From Selaginella moellendorffii (Eukaryota; Streptophyta; Lycopodiopsida; Selaginellales; Selaginellaceae), in contig NW_003314371.1 in assembly GCF_000143415.4 (NCBI RefSeq), positions 207,031-271,030 of the forward strand: a DNA stretch of 64,000 nucleotides, given 5' to 3'. The notes beneath the pieces are model-generated. The model was not told the DNA's origin. It saw nothing but the letters and a program-made list of their open reading frames with translations, and did no database searches. This document shows, piece after piece, positions 1-12,745 of this stretch. The first letter of the stretch is position 1. Each line of letters begins with the position of its first letter. The position numbers and the translations under genes were made by a program.

Positions 1-1964
1 GAGAACTTGTTAGAATGGGAGAATGGGGGAAGAGCGCTCTTTATACTGCGCTCGAAGCAGTCCTCGAGAGTTACTGGCTCTGGAGCCGCTTGGGGTTACT
101 AAAACCATTTCTTAAAACGCGACTATGGCGTGTAGAGGTTGACGAGGTTTTTATTTTTTTTCTATCTGTGAAGAACTGCGCAAGTAAAAACAACACGGTG
201 GAAGTGGGGTCGCGTTGCCAGCTTTCCCTCGAGAAGTTTCAAGGAGCATGGGAAGCCAACTGGGAAATGGTCTCATCACATCTCCAAGACAAACTAATCT
301 CTAGACTTTGGAACCCAAAAAAAAGAAAAAAGTGAGGAGCAGCAGTTTTGCTAGAGCTCAAACTCGTTGTTTGGTGGTCAGTCCGAGTCGTGTTTGGCGA
401 GTTGTCGGATTCGAGCGCGGCGACTTGCACCGTTTTCTTGCTCATTTTTTAATTGGTTTCGCCCTCTTTGCTTGTCGATACAGTGTAATGACTCGAGCTC
501 TCGAAAGAATGAATCAAAAGAAAGGGCTGTTCGAACAACTAAATCCTCCTGAAATGCGCGAGCTTAAAAAAAACGCAAAGGGGAGAAACGGTCGCAGCGA
601 TTTGTAGGATGTTTTCCATGAGTGGCAAGTTTTGGAGTTGGAGTGAAAAGTTATTCTGGCTTTGATCACTTCACTGTGGAGTTGTCGGTGTGTGGAAGAA
701 TGAAGAACAGTGTTCATTTTAGCTATCCTGGCCTCTTTCCTTCAAAGTGACGTCCAGCAAAGGGAGTGATTCCCGCGGACTAGCAGGAAAACTCATTTAA
801 AAATGTCAAGAATAAATCGATCGATGATCAAAACCGTATTGTTTACTTCATGCCAGCGAGATCTTCTCGAGTCAATGTGGGCGCCTGTCCGAGGTAAAAA
901 CACGATAAGTACGATTATCTTCTGTACGTTTTCACTGCGGAATCACTGACTTTCTTACACCACGCTGATTGATCGTTAAACGAAAAGCTTGGAGCTTTCG
1001 ATGTATGATTGTTTGCTTCCCTGTTTTCTAGCCAACCTACCATTGCTGACAACGTCGTTCGCTTCTTTCATGGCATGTCAGAGCGTGCGCTGGTTGATTT
1101 ACGCCCGACTTTCGATCATCTAACATGGCACGGAGTTTCCGTTCAACAATTCCCGCTGGCGTATCCAGACCCATCGAGATCGATCGAAAGGAGACACGAG
1201 AGCCCAAATGCTGGAGGACAAGTTAGAAAAATGATTTACCAGTCGCGCGGCGGCAATGTACGACGCCAGAGAATGCCTTGGTACATTCCGATTCTCTTCA
1301 TGTCACCGACAAAATAGCTTTGACTGAAGCTATCGAGACATTTAGAGAAAATCGTCCCAAATTTGTCAATGCGTGCTCCGGCGCGGGTCTCAAAGGTTGA
1401 ATGTTTGGTTTGTGCCGCTATCCGTACGGCTCCTTAAAAAATCTCGAAGCGAGTACGGACGCGAAGTTCGGCCACGTGGCGAGATGGGGCCTTTGTGCCA
1501 CGTGGCTCATTTCGAATGGAGGGATTCTGTGTTCATGGTATTTTTGCTGCCCCGCTGTATTATTATTAGGTCAATCCCTTAATTGTGGAACTCATCGTCG
1601 TTGATTTGGTCGTCGTTGAATTCTCCGCGATCGGAAGAGCTCCCCAATGCCGGGATCGCCCCTCACGCGCCGCAGGAACCCTCATCGGTCCCAGGCGTGG
1701 AGCTTCTCCGGTAAGCGCGCGCGCGCCCACCAGACGACTGTAGTAGCTGTGCCTGTGCGTGGTTTAGCTCCATCTTTCTTTGTGTTAGGGTTTGATCCAG
1801 ATCGCAGCGCTTCCCCCCTCCCCCTCTCGCGGATCTGCCGCTGCGCTGCTGGAGCTGATTGAAATTCTCGCATGCCTGTGCGTAGATCAGGTGTCTGTCA
1901 GTCGAGATTTTGGTGTGATTCGTCGCCGAGAGCTGAATGTTGCTCCCTTTGTTTGCTCGTAGGT
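1..1964. other. Intergenic / upstream region of the epimerase gene
   Basis: No protein family was recognised in this stretch. Short open frames (for example about 100 codons near 1009-1317) show no recognisable motif and no splice-linked continuation. The right part (about 1640-1964) is probably the 5' UTR of the following epimerase gene, with a possible UTR intron: a GTAAGC donor lies at 1710 and a TAG acceptor just before the ATG at 1965. A duplicated G-box lies at 1471-1506 and a TTTC microsatellite at about 2132-2158, inside the first coding intron. Confidence 0.5.
1471..1506. promoter_or_regulatory. Pair of perfect G-box palindromes
   Basis: The 10-bp palindrome GCCACGTGGC occurs at 1471-1480 and again at 1497-1506, 26 bp apart start to start. 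CACGTG cores are the classic target of plant bZIP and bHLH factors. The pair lies about 460 bp upstream of the epimerase start codon, so it could control that gene; this is inference from position only. Confidence 0.5.
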
Positions 1965-3681
1965 ATGGATTATGGTTCTTCTAGGCCGCGATCGCACTTG
2001 GTGGCCAAGGTTTTGGTAGCGGCTTCTCTGACCGCCTTGTGCATGTTTATTCTGAGGCAATCGTCGACAAGCACCACAGATCTTGTAAGTTTCACCTTGA
2101 ATTTTCGCACAGTGTTCTTGCATCCGGCACTGTTTTTTTTTCTTTCTTTCTTTCTTTCGTTCTCTGCGTGTTCTAAGAGAATTTATTGCTTGTTCTGTGG
2201 TAGTTTGCCCACCGACAAGAGGGTGTAATGCACGTACTTGTCACTGGAGGTGCAGGGTTTATAGGATCACACGCGACTTTGCGGCTTTTAGCGGATGGAC
2301 ATAGAGTTACGATAGTGGTAAGCTGAAAAACATAGTTTCTTTTTGCTTGAAGATTTTGGGACTCATGTGGAAACTTCCAGGATAATTTGTCACGGGGAAA
2401 CATGGGTGCTGTTCATGCACTTGAAGAGATTGCTAATCCCGGTATGCTACAATTTATCAATGCGGATCTTGGTGACAGAAAGGCGGTCTGTATCTTTTGT
2501 TCTTATTTCCATTGTCGCATCTTTTTGGTAAAACTGGAGACTTTGCAGGTTGACGAGATTTTTAAGAAGAATGCCATTGACGCGGTGATGCACTTTGCTG
2601 CCGTTGCCTACGTTGGAGAAAGCGTGGCAGAGCCACTGAGGTAGTGTGAGATTCCCAGAGAACTTGTCTATATGTCGTCATGCCTTGTTTGCAGATATTA
2701 CCACAATATCACGTCAAACACCTTGACTGTTGTAGAAGCAATGACGGCACACAATGTAAAGAAGCTGATTTATTCGAGCACCTGCGCTACCTATGGCGAA
2801 CCAACAAAGATGCCTATAGTGGAGGAGACGGAGCAAGTGCGTTTTGCTTTTTAGTTCATCGATGATGTGCTAAACTCTTACCTTGCTTGTCAGGTGCCGA
2901 TCAATCCTTACGGCAAAGCGAAAAAGATGGCTGAGGATATAATCAAAGACTATACTAAGGCGTCATCGGACTTGGCCGTCGTCATTCTAAGGTGCTTCCT
3001 TTTAGCTCCTAGGCCGAAAAGTTACTCACTTTTCCATGTTTCTGCATTGGCTTTCAGGTATTTTAATGTCATTGGATCAGATCCACTTGGAAGGCTTGGA
3101 GAAGCACCTCGGCCCGAGCTCCGCCACATGGGACGCATATCCGGTGCGTGTTTTGATGCGGCTTTGGGACATATTCCCGAGTTGAAGGTAATCAAGCGAG
3201 TGTTCTGTAAACTTCTCAAACGCTTTGCTTTGTAGGTAATGGGGACCGACTACGACACGAAAGACGGAACTTGCATCAGGGACTACATTCATGTCACGGA
3301 TCTAGTTGATGCTCACGTCAAGGCTCTGGCGCACGCTTCCGAGGGAACGGTGAAGGTTTACAACGTTGGAACGGGCGTGGGTTAGTCTCAATCCCCTCGA
3401 TTGCTCTGAGCTGTGGTTTAATGCTGTCCTTGCTTACTCCAGGAGTATCGGTGAAAGAATTCGTGGAAGCCTGCAAGGCCGCGACGGGAGTAAACGTGAG
3501 CGTATCTTATTTGGAGCGAAGGCCGGGCGACTATGCCGAAGTTTACAGCAATCCCTCGAAGATATTCCGCGAGCTCGGCTGGAAAGCCAGGCACACGAAT
3601 TTAACCAAAAGTCTTTCGGTGGCGTGGAAGTGGAAAATGGCCCATCCAAATGGCTATGGCGACGCGAGATCCAACAGCTAA
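1965..3681 (+). CDS. UDP-arabinose 4-epimerase (MUR4/UXE-like)
   Basis: This extended short-chain dehydrogenase interconverts UDP-xylose and UDP-arabinose in the Golgi and supplies arabinose for cell-wall polymers. The model has nine exons: 1965-2084, 2204-2317, 2381-2485, 2549-2640, 2695-2836, 2894-2991, 3058-3187, 3236-3380 and 3443-3681, giving 394 residues in continuous frame. Residues about 12-30 form one hydrophobic segment after a basic start, a type II Golgi anchor as in plant UXEs. The NAD-binding motif GGAGFIGS lies at about residues 55-62. The catalytic Y-x3-K is in NPYGKAK (Tyr197, Lys201), and SSTCATYG provides the Ser/Thr of the triad. The start ATG is the only one giving the membrane anchor. 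UDP-glucose 4-epimerase is the alternative, but the anchor and the length favour the arabinose enzyme. Confidence 0.88.
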
Positions 3682-4531
3682 ATCACAGGTCAAGTACACC
3701 CTGAAAAAATCGCTATTTTTTGGAGGCTCCAATGTCTTGTTCTTGTACATAACCAAATGTTAAACGGTACGTCGGATGCCCCCGATCCAACGGCGGAGCA
3801 CTGCACTGCAAGATCAACGGTCGGGGATAGAGTAATCGGATATTTTTCCTCTCACCATGATGGCCGTTAGATGAAGGATCCAACGGCGCCCGTCTCTGAT
3901 GCTGGTTCGTCCGATGGCGTCAATCGCACGATGAGTGTCATTCCGTCGACGGGCTGGACGGGCAGTGACGTGCGGACCCCAAATTTTCGTCACATTAGGT
4001 TTTATGTTCTCTCCTCTTTGTTCCTCAGCTAGGGAGTGTGGTGTTCATCGGGATCTGGAACGCCGCTTGCCCGCGCCAGTGATCCGCGCATCGATCGCCC
4101 ACGCCCGGCCACGCCGATTCTTCCGGGAGCTCCGTGCGCGACGATTACGCTGCGCCGGGAGCTGGAGATTTCGGAGCTGGATTGTAGAGGGGGTAACGAA
4201 GCGTCGGGAATGCGCCGGCGTGGGGAGCTGGGGAGGCGGGGATGAATGGAAATATGCCGCTGGCGCGCCAGTGATTCTCGTGGTACGTTATCGCAATGCT
4301 GCTTTCTGGCGTGGCGCTCCATGCGTAGCTTAGGTTCTAGGCACAGGGGCTGGAGAGAGTGAGATTTGGGGAAAGGCGAGCAGCGCCCGGTGGAATCCAT
4401 GGCTTAGTCTGGCAAATCGTGCATTGTGGAGTCTGGAGCTAAATTCCAGGGTCGGCAGCCATGGGCGGCTTTTTAGTCTTCTCTATAGCGTGGGATGCTA
4501 GAAGTTCTTCTTGAGGCCACCGTGGTGGTGT
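3682..4531. other. Intergenic region, SEUSS-like gene upstream region
   Basis: No coding region was recognised. The stretch holds the epimerase 3' end and the promoter and 5' UTR of the SEUSS-like gene. ATCCAACGGC is repeated (near 3785 and 3880) among several other AACGG/CCGTT cores, a composition common in plant promoters. Nothing else was identified. Confidence 0.4.
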
Positions 4532-7500
4532 ATGGAGAATTATTCCACCCAGATGGAAGCTCGGCAGCAGGGTGGAGGATCCTTCTCGACGTATAACCTG
4601 GACGCTGGAAGCCTGGTGGACGACGATTTCCTGTTCCTGGATCACAACCTTCCTTCCATCGACAGCATTGCGTCCGACTTCTCGGCGTTCCTCGACTCCG
4701 CGGGGCCAAACGGCTCCTTGCTTCCGGCCGACGAGTGGTCGGGCACTACGAACACTTTGCCGGACACGCCCAGCTCGCATCAGCAGCAGCTCCAGCATGG
4801 TCTAGAGGGATCTTCTCCGCTCCAAAGTCAGTTGCAAGGGCCTGTGATCCAAGCCAAGCAGCAGCAGCAGCCTCTCCAGCAGCATCAGCAGCAGCAGCAG
4901 CCACCACAGCAATTTGTTTTCGAGAGCCATGCACCACCACCCTCGCAACCAAGCGCTCCGGATGTTTTGAGCGGCCAACACAGCGCTCATGGCGTCGATC
5001 AGATGGATAGCCTGAGACAGCCGCAGTCTCAGGCAAGGCCCGGTGCGTTGCATCTCGAGAACCAAGCGAGGCACGCCAACTTTCCAAGCCGGCAGGTGTT
5101 GCTGAACGGCTCGACGCCCCAGCAGTCGCTTCCACCAGCGCCATCAGCAGCATCAGCAGGAGCTGGAAACACGGCACGGGAGATGGTGGTAGAGGGTGCT
5201 GGTTTTCAGGGGGTGCAATCGGAAACAAGTGGCATGGAGTCCAACTTTAGCGGCCAGAGAAATTTCGAAAGTCTTCAAGGTCGACAGCTTCCGGGAAACA
5301 TGCCAGGTTTTCAAGGACAGATGGAAGGGTCTCAAGCCGGGCTGAGGCTGTCGTTTCCCAGGGGCTTGATGGCAAACGGCCATTTTGGCATGACTGGGAG
5401 CACCCCGCAATTGCCGATCCAGGGGCAGCAAGCAGCTATGAATCACCTGCCAGGCGCGGACGCAGATGGAAACGGTGTGGCACTTCAATCGCAGCTCATT
5501 AACAATCAAACCAACTTCTCGGGCCAGTTTATGTCTAAAGTAAACAACCGACAGTCAATCATTCCTGGACACGCCTTGAGCAACATCCCATCGTTCCAGC
5601 TACAGGTAAGTTTTCGCTCGGGCGACTGGTGGCTGAACAGTGTCTCTGGTTTTGTTGCAGCCGTCGTCTCATCAACTTCAGCTGCAGGGACAAACGAAAC
5701 TGCATCCTCAACTTATGAATCAGCAAGTCATAAATCAAGGGCTACTGCAACCGCGGCAAATCCAGCTTGGATCCCAGCCATCGGTGTTCTCGTCTCCGCA
5801 GCAGCAGTCTTCATACCAGCTGCTCCAATCGCAGGGCTATCAAATGCATCCAAATGCGGGAAACCACTTGCCAATTGGTCGCCAAATGTTTCCACAGATG
5901 CAGCCGAGGTTACAAAGTCCGCTGATACAGGGCTTACGCTACGGTGGTGCTCTTGGCTCGCGACAGCTTGGTCCACAAATAGTTGGCCCACAGATTGGTA
6001 CAGGAGTCCCCGAGATGGGAACACGGTACCCTCCATCAGGAACAAACGCAGCCAAGTGCGCGCAAGTGTTTATGCTTTACATACAGGAGCAAAGAAAGCG
6101 GCCACAGGTAACGATTCCCAAAATTTTCCATTTGTTCTCTTTTCATTTTATCCAACTCACAGGACAACAACATCAACTTTTGGAGGGCATTTGTACACAA
6201 GTACTTCGCTCCAGGGGCGACTAAACGTTGGTGCTTGACCAGCTACAGCACTACACCTGTTGGTAGACATGCTCAAGGGCTTTTTCCTATGGTATGTGGG
6301 AAAAAAATCGCATATCACATTTCAATTGTGCTTCTTTTTCAGGACTATTGGTACTGTAATTTATGTGGAATTCAACCAGGAAGAGGATTTGGTATGTACT
6401 TCTCCTTCCTGGTTGGCTGCGAAATTTAACCTTCCATCTTCTTGCAGAATCTGGTACAGACGTTCTACCAAGACTTTTCAAAATCAAATACGACAGTGGT
6501 TTACTCGATGAGCTTTTGTTCCTGGACGTTGCCACAGAGTAAGTGGGACTCTTATAACGATAGCCCTAATTCTTACTTTCCTCTGAAAGAAAATATTCTG
6601 TACCATCCGGAAAAGTGGTTCTGGAGTATGCCAGGGCCGTTCATGAGTCGGTGTTTCTCGAACTTCGGGTAACTGAACTGCAGATGAAATGTAGTGGTGC
6701 TAAGTTTCCTTGTTCAGGTAATTCGTCATGGCAAGCTGCGTATAACTTTCAACAGTCAGTTTAAGGTACTGTTTTAACATGCATGCATGAGGGAACTTTT
6801 AGCTGACACTTTTATTTATGGCCAGATTTGCTCATGGGAGTTCTGTACTAAGGCGCACGAAGAAGTAGTGCCGCGGAAAAATTTGCTTCAACAGGTACCT
6901 CGTTTTTTCCAGTCTAGTCTCGCTTTAAAATAGTCTCTTGTTTTGTAGGTGCACCAGCTGGCGAGCCTTGTCATAGAATCCGACCAGGAGAACTTTGACA
7001 AGAGCGCAGAGAACTTAAAATCTCATTGCAATGCGTACGTTGCCAGATCTTTGAAATCACTTTTTTTTTTCCCACTTTCCCGTTCTGCAGCTTTACAAAA
7101 GCGGCAAAGCAGCTGGCTGTTCAACTTGACGCGCCAATGGTGAACGACCTTGGGTTCTCGAAACGTTATGTAAGATGCTTGCAGGTATGTGGTGGAACAA
7201 AATGGTATTGTTAAGTAGATTGTCGTGCGTTGTATGAACAGATCGCAGAAGTTGTCAACAGCATGAAGGACCTGATATCGTTTGAGAGGAAAACCGGCCT
7301 AGGCCCAGTCGGTAAGTCGCTCATGCTTTGACTTCCATATGCTCATGCAAAAACAAATTTTCCAGAGAGCTTGAAGCGTTTCCCGACTGTCAAAAAGCTC
7401 CAGATGGAAGGCGGCCTCGCCGGCTTGCCTCCATCCTTAAGCCTGACTCAGATGATCACCGAGCTCACCCAAGGTACAACGTCTCTACAGTCCTCCACGG

Positions 7501-7970
7501 TCACGCGGCTCCAGTCGGAATCAATGTCCGAGGCGCAGGACCAAGGCGATGGTAACCAACAAGCCCACTCATCCTCCGTTTTCAAGGGAATGGAAGCAGC
7601 AGCAGCAGGGCCGCCAGTGAATCAGCAGCGGAGTTCCATGGAGTCGCGCTTGCAGCACCTCCTCCAGTCGTCATCGGAGGCTTTCAACCAGATCCAACCA
7701 TCTCAAGCGGCGCAGTCCATAGGCTCCCAGCTAGCGTCTCCATCTCAGGCTCCAGCAGTGGTAGCACAGGCTCCAGGCAAGCAGCAGCAGCAGCAGCAGC
7801 AGGCAGTGGCGAGCAACCAGATTGGTGGCGGAGCGGCGCAGCAACAGCAGAACTTCCAGCCGGTTGTTTTGAAGTCGGGTGCCGCAAAGTCTTCGCTGTC
7901 TCAGCCGCATCAGTCGAGCTTGCCGGGAACGCCTCAAAGCGAGATGAGCGACATGAGGTCCAACACTTGA
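4532..7970 (+). CDS. SEUSS-like transcriptional co-regulator (LDB family)
   Basis: SEUSS-type adaptors bridge DNA-binding factors to LEUNIG/Groucho co-repressors in the nucleus. Twelve exons were traced: 4532-5605, 5661-6107, 6163-6291, 6343-6391, 6448-6538, 6590-6668, 6718-6765, 6826-6894, 6949-7034, 7091-7184, 7242-7311 and 7366-7970 (946 residues). The N-terminal half is Gln/Pro-rich, with CAG-encoded polyglutamine near residues 109-131. The LDB-like dimerisation domain spans about residues 490-745, with NNINFWRAFVHKYF, RGFESGTDVLPRLFKIKY and KICSWEFCTKAHEE-like blocks, ending in ESLKRFPTVKKLQMEGG. The C-terminal tail is again Gln-rich, including seven CAG codons near 7783. Family recognition is strong; which SEUSS/SLK paralogue it represents cannot be told. 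Confidence 0.9.
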
Positions 7971-8546
7971 CGGATGGATGGAGAGAAGGGCTGATTATAT
8001 ACTGACGAAAAAGAGAAGGTTGGGCAGCCAGCGAGCAAGCAAGCAAGGTGTACATAGTGTGCTTGAAAAGAAACGATCTCTCTCGGCTGGGACTGCGGGA
8101 TGGACCCCCATGATCTCGCTCTCTCTCTTAAGAGGGGAGGAGAAATGCAAAGTGACGAAGAAGAGGGGATTCTTGCGGGAGTCCGGTTGAGGTTGAGGTG
8201 TGACTAGGACGACGACGTAGTAAGTTTCCAGTCCCCACGAGAAGAAAAAAAGGTTTGGAGAATGGAATGGGTTTTACAAAGCTGTTGTTGTGAAAGGTTT
8301 AGAACAAACACACAATCTTTTATACAAGGACGTAAGATTTTTTCCCTTTGCTTTAGGAAGTTTCATGGTGGTATTTACAAAAAGTTTTACGATTTAATAT
8401 TTTAACATCTTTTCTGCATATATAAATCAAGTTGATGCGAGAAAGATGCCGGCGAGTTGTGTAGCAAAGAAAGCCGAAATAATGACACATTAAAACTGAC
8501 GCAAGCGTTTTGTTAATTTAAAGACTATTGGCCAACTATTAAGCAT
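7971..8546. other. 3' UTR and intergenic DNA
   Basis: This probably holds the SEUSS-like 3' UTR and then AT-richer spacer up to the first repeat copy near 8547. No gene, RNA or clear regulatory site was recognised. Confidence 0.5.
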
Positions 8547-9175
8547 ATCTTAGGTATATCCACGAAACTGTGATCGCATCTCCACCGTCCGTCTGCATCA
8601 TCCCAGCCGTCGAAGCTAGGTCCAAACTTAGCCCGAGAGTCTATTTTTAGTATCTAGCTCTTACAAAAGCACAGTGCATCATCTAGGGTTTTCTCGTGAG
8701 GATGAGGGGCGGCGCTCCGACGCCCTAGACAGGGCCAGGGTTTTGTAAGCCCGGGGGCCCTATCGCTCAGTTGCGGGAGCGATCCATTTGTTGTGCGTCA
8801 CCGGGATTGAAGGCTTTGGCATAGGGATGTCACAGTACTGTGGTACAGAGAAGCACATCGCACTGGAGGTGATTTCTTTATCACCTGCGGCTCCATGTAC
8901 TTCTCCGTGCCACAGTACTGGGAACGAAAGAGGTACGATCGTATTGCTTTTCTTTTATTTCCAGGTATTGGAGACTGGCAGCCAAGATTTGGCCTTGTGT
9001 CTATGCAAACGCAAACAAGCTCCAAAGCCAAAGCTCTCAAGCTCCAGGGCGGTTCCAAAGCTCGAGCGAGGCATCAAAGTTCCATCAAAGGCTCCAAAGC
9101 TCAAACTCAAGAGTTTGGGGTGTTTTTGTTTTGTGTGCTATGTAATTTTTTGTCAGCTATGAAGATTTAGCACAA
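8547..9175 (+). repeat. Hairpin-bearing repeat, copy 1
   Basis: First copy of a repeat of about 0.6 kb. It begins near TTAGGTATATCCACGAAACT, contains CACCGTCCGTCTGCATCATC and CGTCGAAGCTAGGTCCAAA, then a long hairpin (8833-8920), and ends near CTATGAAGATTTAGCACA. Related copies lie at about 11262-11700, 13327-13905 and, inverted, 20950-21535. No transposase or reverse-transcriptase motif is visible. The class is unknown; a non-autonomous element is likely. Confidence 0.65.
8833..8920 (+). repeat. Long imperfect inverted repeat (hairpin), copy 1
   Basis: An 88-nt fold-back. The left arm starts CAGTACTGTGGTACAGAGAA and the right arm ends CTTCTCCGTGCCACAGTACTG. Arms of about 41 nt pair over most of their length, with interspersed mismatches and a loop of only a few nucleotides. 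The shape resembles a plant miRNA precursor or a MITE fold-back. Confidence 0.75.
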
Positions 9176-11230
9176 GGAACTATGGCTTTGCTGATACCAG
9201 GCGAGATTATTCCCTGCTTGCCCTGTTGTTGTGCGAGTTGTTTAGAGTCGATTGCTTGGTCCACAAGCAAGTAGCGCTCGATTCTCCTTTGGTTGAGATA
9301 CCAAGCTTGTCTGAGACGAAAGTCGTGGCGATAGTCTCCGCTTCCACATCTCGGCGCCGTACGCGTAGTAACCTCTCCTTGTAACTCATCTACGGACGCC
9401 CCACTGGGTCGGTTCTGTGAATGATTTCTTCGATTGATTCGCAGGCCCGTGTCTTGGTAGAAACGGTAGAGTGTATCGATGTGAATGGTGTTCCTTCTGC
9501 TCTGACGAGGTCGGGTGGGAAATAGAGCAGCTGGTCTCGCATTGCTGGTGCCTGGATTCGCATGTCCAGGTAGTGGTTCTCCTCGTCTTGTTTGATGACT
9601 ACGGCCCCCAGATCACGTAGATGACTATGCCTCCATTTCTCGTCCCATGGATGTTGCTTTCCAGTTCCATGCTGTGCTGACGTCAGGGATCCGGCTCTGC
9701 TGGTCTTCCCAGCGATGATGTCGAAATGCTCTTATTCAGTCCGCAGTCGTGTGAGAAGCCGCCGATGTTCATCACCATCACCATCTCCACCATCACCGTC
9801 ACCGTCACTTGCAATGTGTCCGAGTGCTGTTGCTTGTGCTGTCTGTTTCCTTTGCATTTTGTTGTTGTGGCGTTATAGGCAGTATCTTGTAAAGATCTTT
9901 GGGCTTGGTATCTTGTAAAGATTATGGCGAATTTTAAATCCTGTAGGTAGTGCTCTTGATATCTTAGTTCTCGGTGTGGTTCCCTGCAGCCAGTGCTGCT
10001 GCATGGCGTTTTTTCTGGGCTCCCACTTGGGCTTGGAGCGTGACCAATCATTGCTGAGCGTGTTGGAGCGTTTGCGGTTCAGTGTATGCATTGTGTGCCA
10101 TGGACACAAGTGTGTTGCCCGCCTCCGCTTCTTGCTGCTGGCCTGATGTAAGATGCATCATTCATCGCCCAACCGCGACCAGCTTAGATGGCCGCCGATC
10201 GGGAAGGTTGGCTTGATCACCTTTTTGGACATTTCCTTGCGTTTGCGGTTTAGTTGGACTCTTACGCAACGAGGTCCTTTTGCCCTTTGCTGTTGTCTTT
10301 CGGTGGCGGCTGTTTCACGACTGCGGGTGTAACTTGTTGATTGCCTAGGATCAGACGCGGTGCCTTGTTTGTCGTTTTTGCTCAGCTTCCTCGGCAACGT
10401 CAGTGTGGAGCCTGACGAGTGCATCCTCTAAAATCTTCTACGCCTCATTCATAGCTGTTCTCGCACTGACTCGCTTGTGGTGCCGTCCCCTCTAGCTGCC
10501 AGGTATTTGGAAAGCTACTCTTGAGGCTCATTGCTGTCCGTGGACGTTTCTGTCGTCTGTTTGTTTCTGTTGTTGTATGGAGGTGTTTTCGGGTGGTGGT
10601 GGCGTGCTCTCTTTGCTTCCTCAATGTTCCAGAAGCGCCGAAATCCTTGGTGACGTTCAGGCGCTCTGGAATGTTGACGTACTAGGGCGCGTACGTGTGT
10701 TGTCCCATGATGATCCTCGCTGAGTTCTTTTCTCGACTGGAACCTCCACGGTGACCACTCCTGATTTCACGTTGGTGAAGATGATGTGTCCCAGTGCCCG
10801 GAGGGCCTCCTTCGTGGTCTCTCTCTTGGCCTGGAGTCCACCGGGCTAAAGGCATGTTTCAAGCATCACCTGGCTGGTTTCCCTCTCTGGGCCGTTCTCC
10901 GCGAACCCGTTGTGGTGTTTGAAGGTAACCAGGAATTCGCTGTTGATCGCCGTGCTGTGAATTCAGAGCTTCGCGATCTGGTGCCTCTCGTACGTGTAAT
11001 GGCCAAACCAGGGGTTCACTTCCTCTCGGTTGAAGCGTGGGTGGTCAATTCACACACTGCATCAGGTCTCCATATCTTCTATCATTCTGCAATAGTTTCT
11101 GACTGCCTTGGTTTTGTGATGCTGAGTGTAGTTTTAGAATCAGCACTGGGTCTTGGGATCCAACAGTGGGGATCTTGGGCTCGATGTTGGTGGTGACCAA
11201 CATCGAATAGTTTGAATAGTGTGTGACCGG
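9176..11230 (+). repeat. Unclassified mobile-element-like repeat, plus-orientation copy
   Basis: From about 9590 to 11210 this region is matched in reverse complement by about 21990-23895. Shared anchors include the 'ATCACGTAGATGACTATG' block near 9613, 'TTTTTGGACATTTCCTTGCG' near 10224 and 'GACGTTCAGGCGCTCTGGAA' near 10650. The minus strand carries broken open frames whose translated pieces (for example NIPERLNVTKDF, KEMSKKVIKPTFP) are kept between copies, suggesting a once-coding element. No family was recognised, so the element is left unclassified. Confidence 0.55.
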
Positions 11231-11261
11231 CGTTTTCTTTGCTTTGAATATACTACATGTT

Positions 11262-11700
11262 AGGTGTATCCGCTAAATTGTGATCGCGTCTCCTAGCTCG
11301 AGGGTCTTGCTCTTAGCATTTTCTCCAGAGAGTAGGTTTTCATGCTCCAGAATTGGGGCGGCGGGGATGGGCGAGGATCCATTTGAGGGTCATTGTCTCT
11401 TCCTTGAGATGCACAATAGGGAGATGTCACAGCACTGTGGTCCAGAGAAGCACATCGCACTGGAGGTGATTTTCATCACCTGCGGCTCCATGTACTTCTT
11501 AATACTGGAAACGAAAAAGGTACGAACTTTTCTTTTTTTCCCAGGTATTGGAGGGACTGGCAGCCAAGATTTGGATGATGCGCCGTGGAGATGGCTGAAA
11601 AAATTATGTACTTTTTGTAGGATTCCCAAATTCTAGGTCCAGCTTGATCGAGCGCTTCCCTGGGCTCAAATGTTCAGCTATGAAGATCTAGCACAGGCCA
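11262..11700 (+). repeat. Hairpin-bearing repeat, copy 2 (shortened)
   Basis: Same family as 8547-9175 but shorter: most of the block between the start motif and TTTTCTCCAGAGAGTAGG is missing. The hairpin is at about 11430-11507. Its right arm has lost part of the CTCTGTTCCACAG segment, so only a partial fold-back remains. It ends near CTATGAAGATCTAGCACAGG. Confidence 0.6.
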
Positions 11701-11804
11701 CCTGCTTGCCCGCGAAATTTTTATCCAAGCCACAATTCAGCAAATTTAAACGCTGGACTCAGTTTAGCTAGTTAAATTGGAAGCGCACAGGTCCAAAGCT
11801 TCTT

Positions 11805-12745
11805 CATTGTCCGACTGCTTCTGTTTCTTCGCTTTGCTCCGATTCTGCCTTTCTGTTCTTGTGTGGAGGTTGTTTCTGTGACGGGTGAGATGGTGGTGGT
11901 GGCATGCTCTCTTTGGTTGCGGGTGCTGCCGCGATGTTCCAGAAGCGCCAATTAAAGGTGAAATCCTTGGTGACGTTCAGGCGCTCTGGAATGTTGAGCT
12001 TCGCTGAGTTCTTTGTCGGCTGTCTTCTCGCCATATTCTTGGAGGTATGCCAGGTGATAGTGAAACACGTTGGGGTGTTTGGAGGTAACCAGGAATTCGC
12101 TGTTGATCGCCATGCTGTGAATTCAGAACTTCGCGATCGGCCAAACCAGGGATTCACTTCCTCTCGGTTGAACAATTCACAACACGCAATGCATATGGCA
12201 GGGGCTCTTGTCATTCGGCAATAATCTCTGGCCGGTGGGTCGTAGTGTTCAGCGCGATCCCTTGACGTTCTCGGGCTCCTGGTCTCCGAGCGCATGCCTA
12301 CTCAAGCGTGGTTGTTCTTTGGCCATGTCGCTGCGCGGTGGTGCTGCATGCATGGGTGCCGGGTGCCGGGTGGAGTCCATTCTGTTGCGGCGTGTAATGG
12401 CCATGTTGACGAGCGCACTGTGGTTGGCATTGTGATTGGCGTGGAGCTGTGCATGCCTGCTGAGTGGTCGTCTCTCTCATACCTCTCAGCCCTGGGTCTT
12501 CCAACACTGGGGATCTTGGGCTCGATGTTGGTGTCGTGGCTGCGCCAGTACTGCTGCGTTGGCGTGCTTCTGAACTTTTTTGCCGACAATGCCTTTGCTT
12601 GAGGACGTGTTCGTGACGATCACTGGAGGCGTTATTGGTTGAGTTATGATCCCTGCCTGGCAGCTGCCGTGACCGGGAGGACAACAACACAGGGTGCACG
12701 TCCAGACTTGGGTGTAGTGAACATTGTGGAGGAGGAAATTCATGA
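11805..12745 (+). repeat. Second partial plus copy of the unclassified element
   Basis: This repeats blocks seen near 10640-10990 and in inverted form at 21800-22860: GACGTTCAGGCGCTCTGGAA near 11972, the AACCAGGAATTCGCTGTTGA block near 12087, and the TTGAGGACGTGTTCGTGACG block near 12600. Internal order differs from the first copy, so the 9.2-13.9 kb interval is a set of nested or deleted copies rather than one intact element. Confidence 0.5.
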
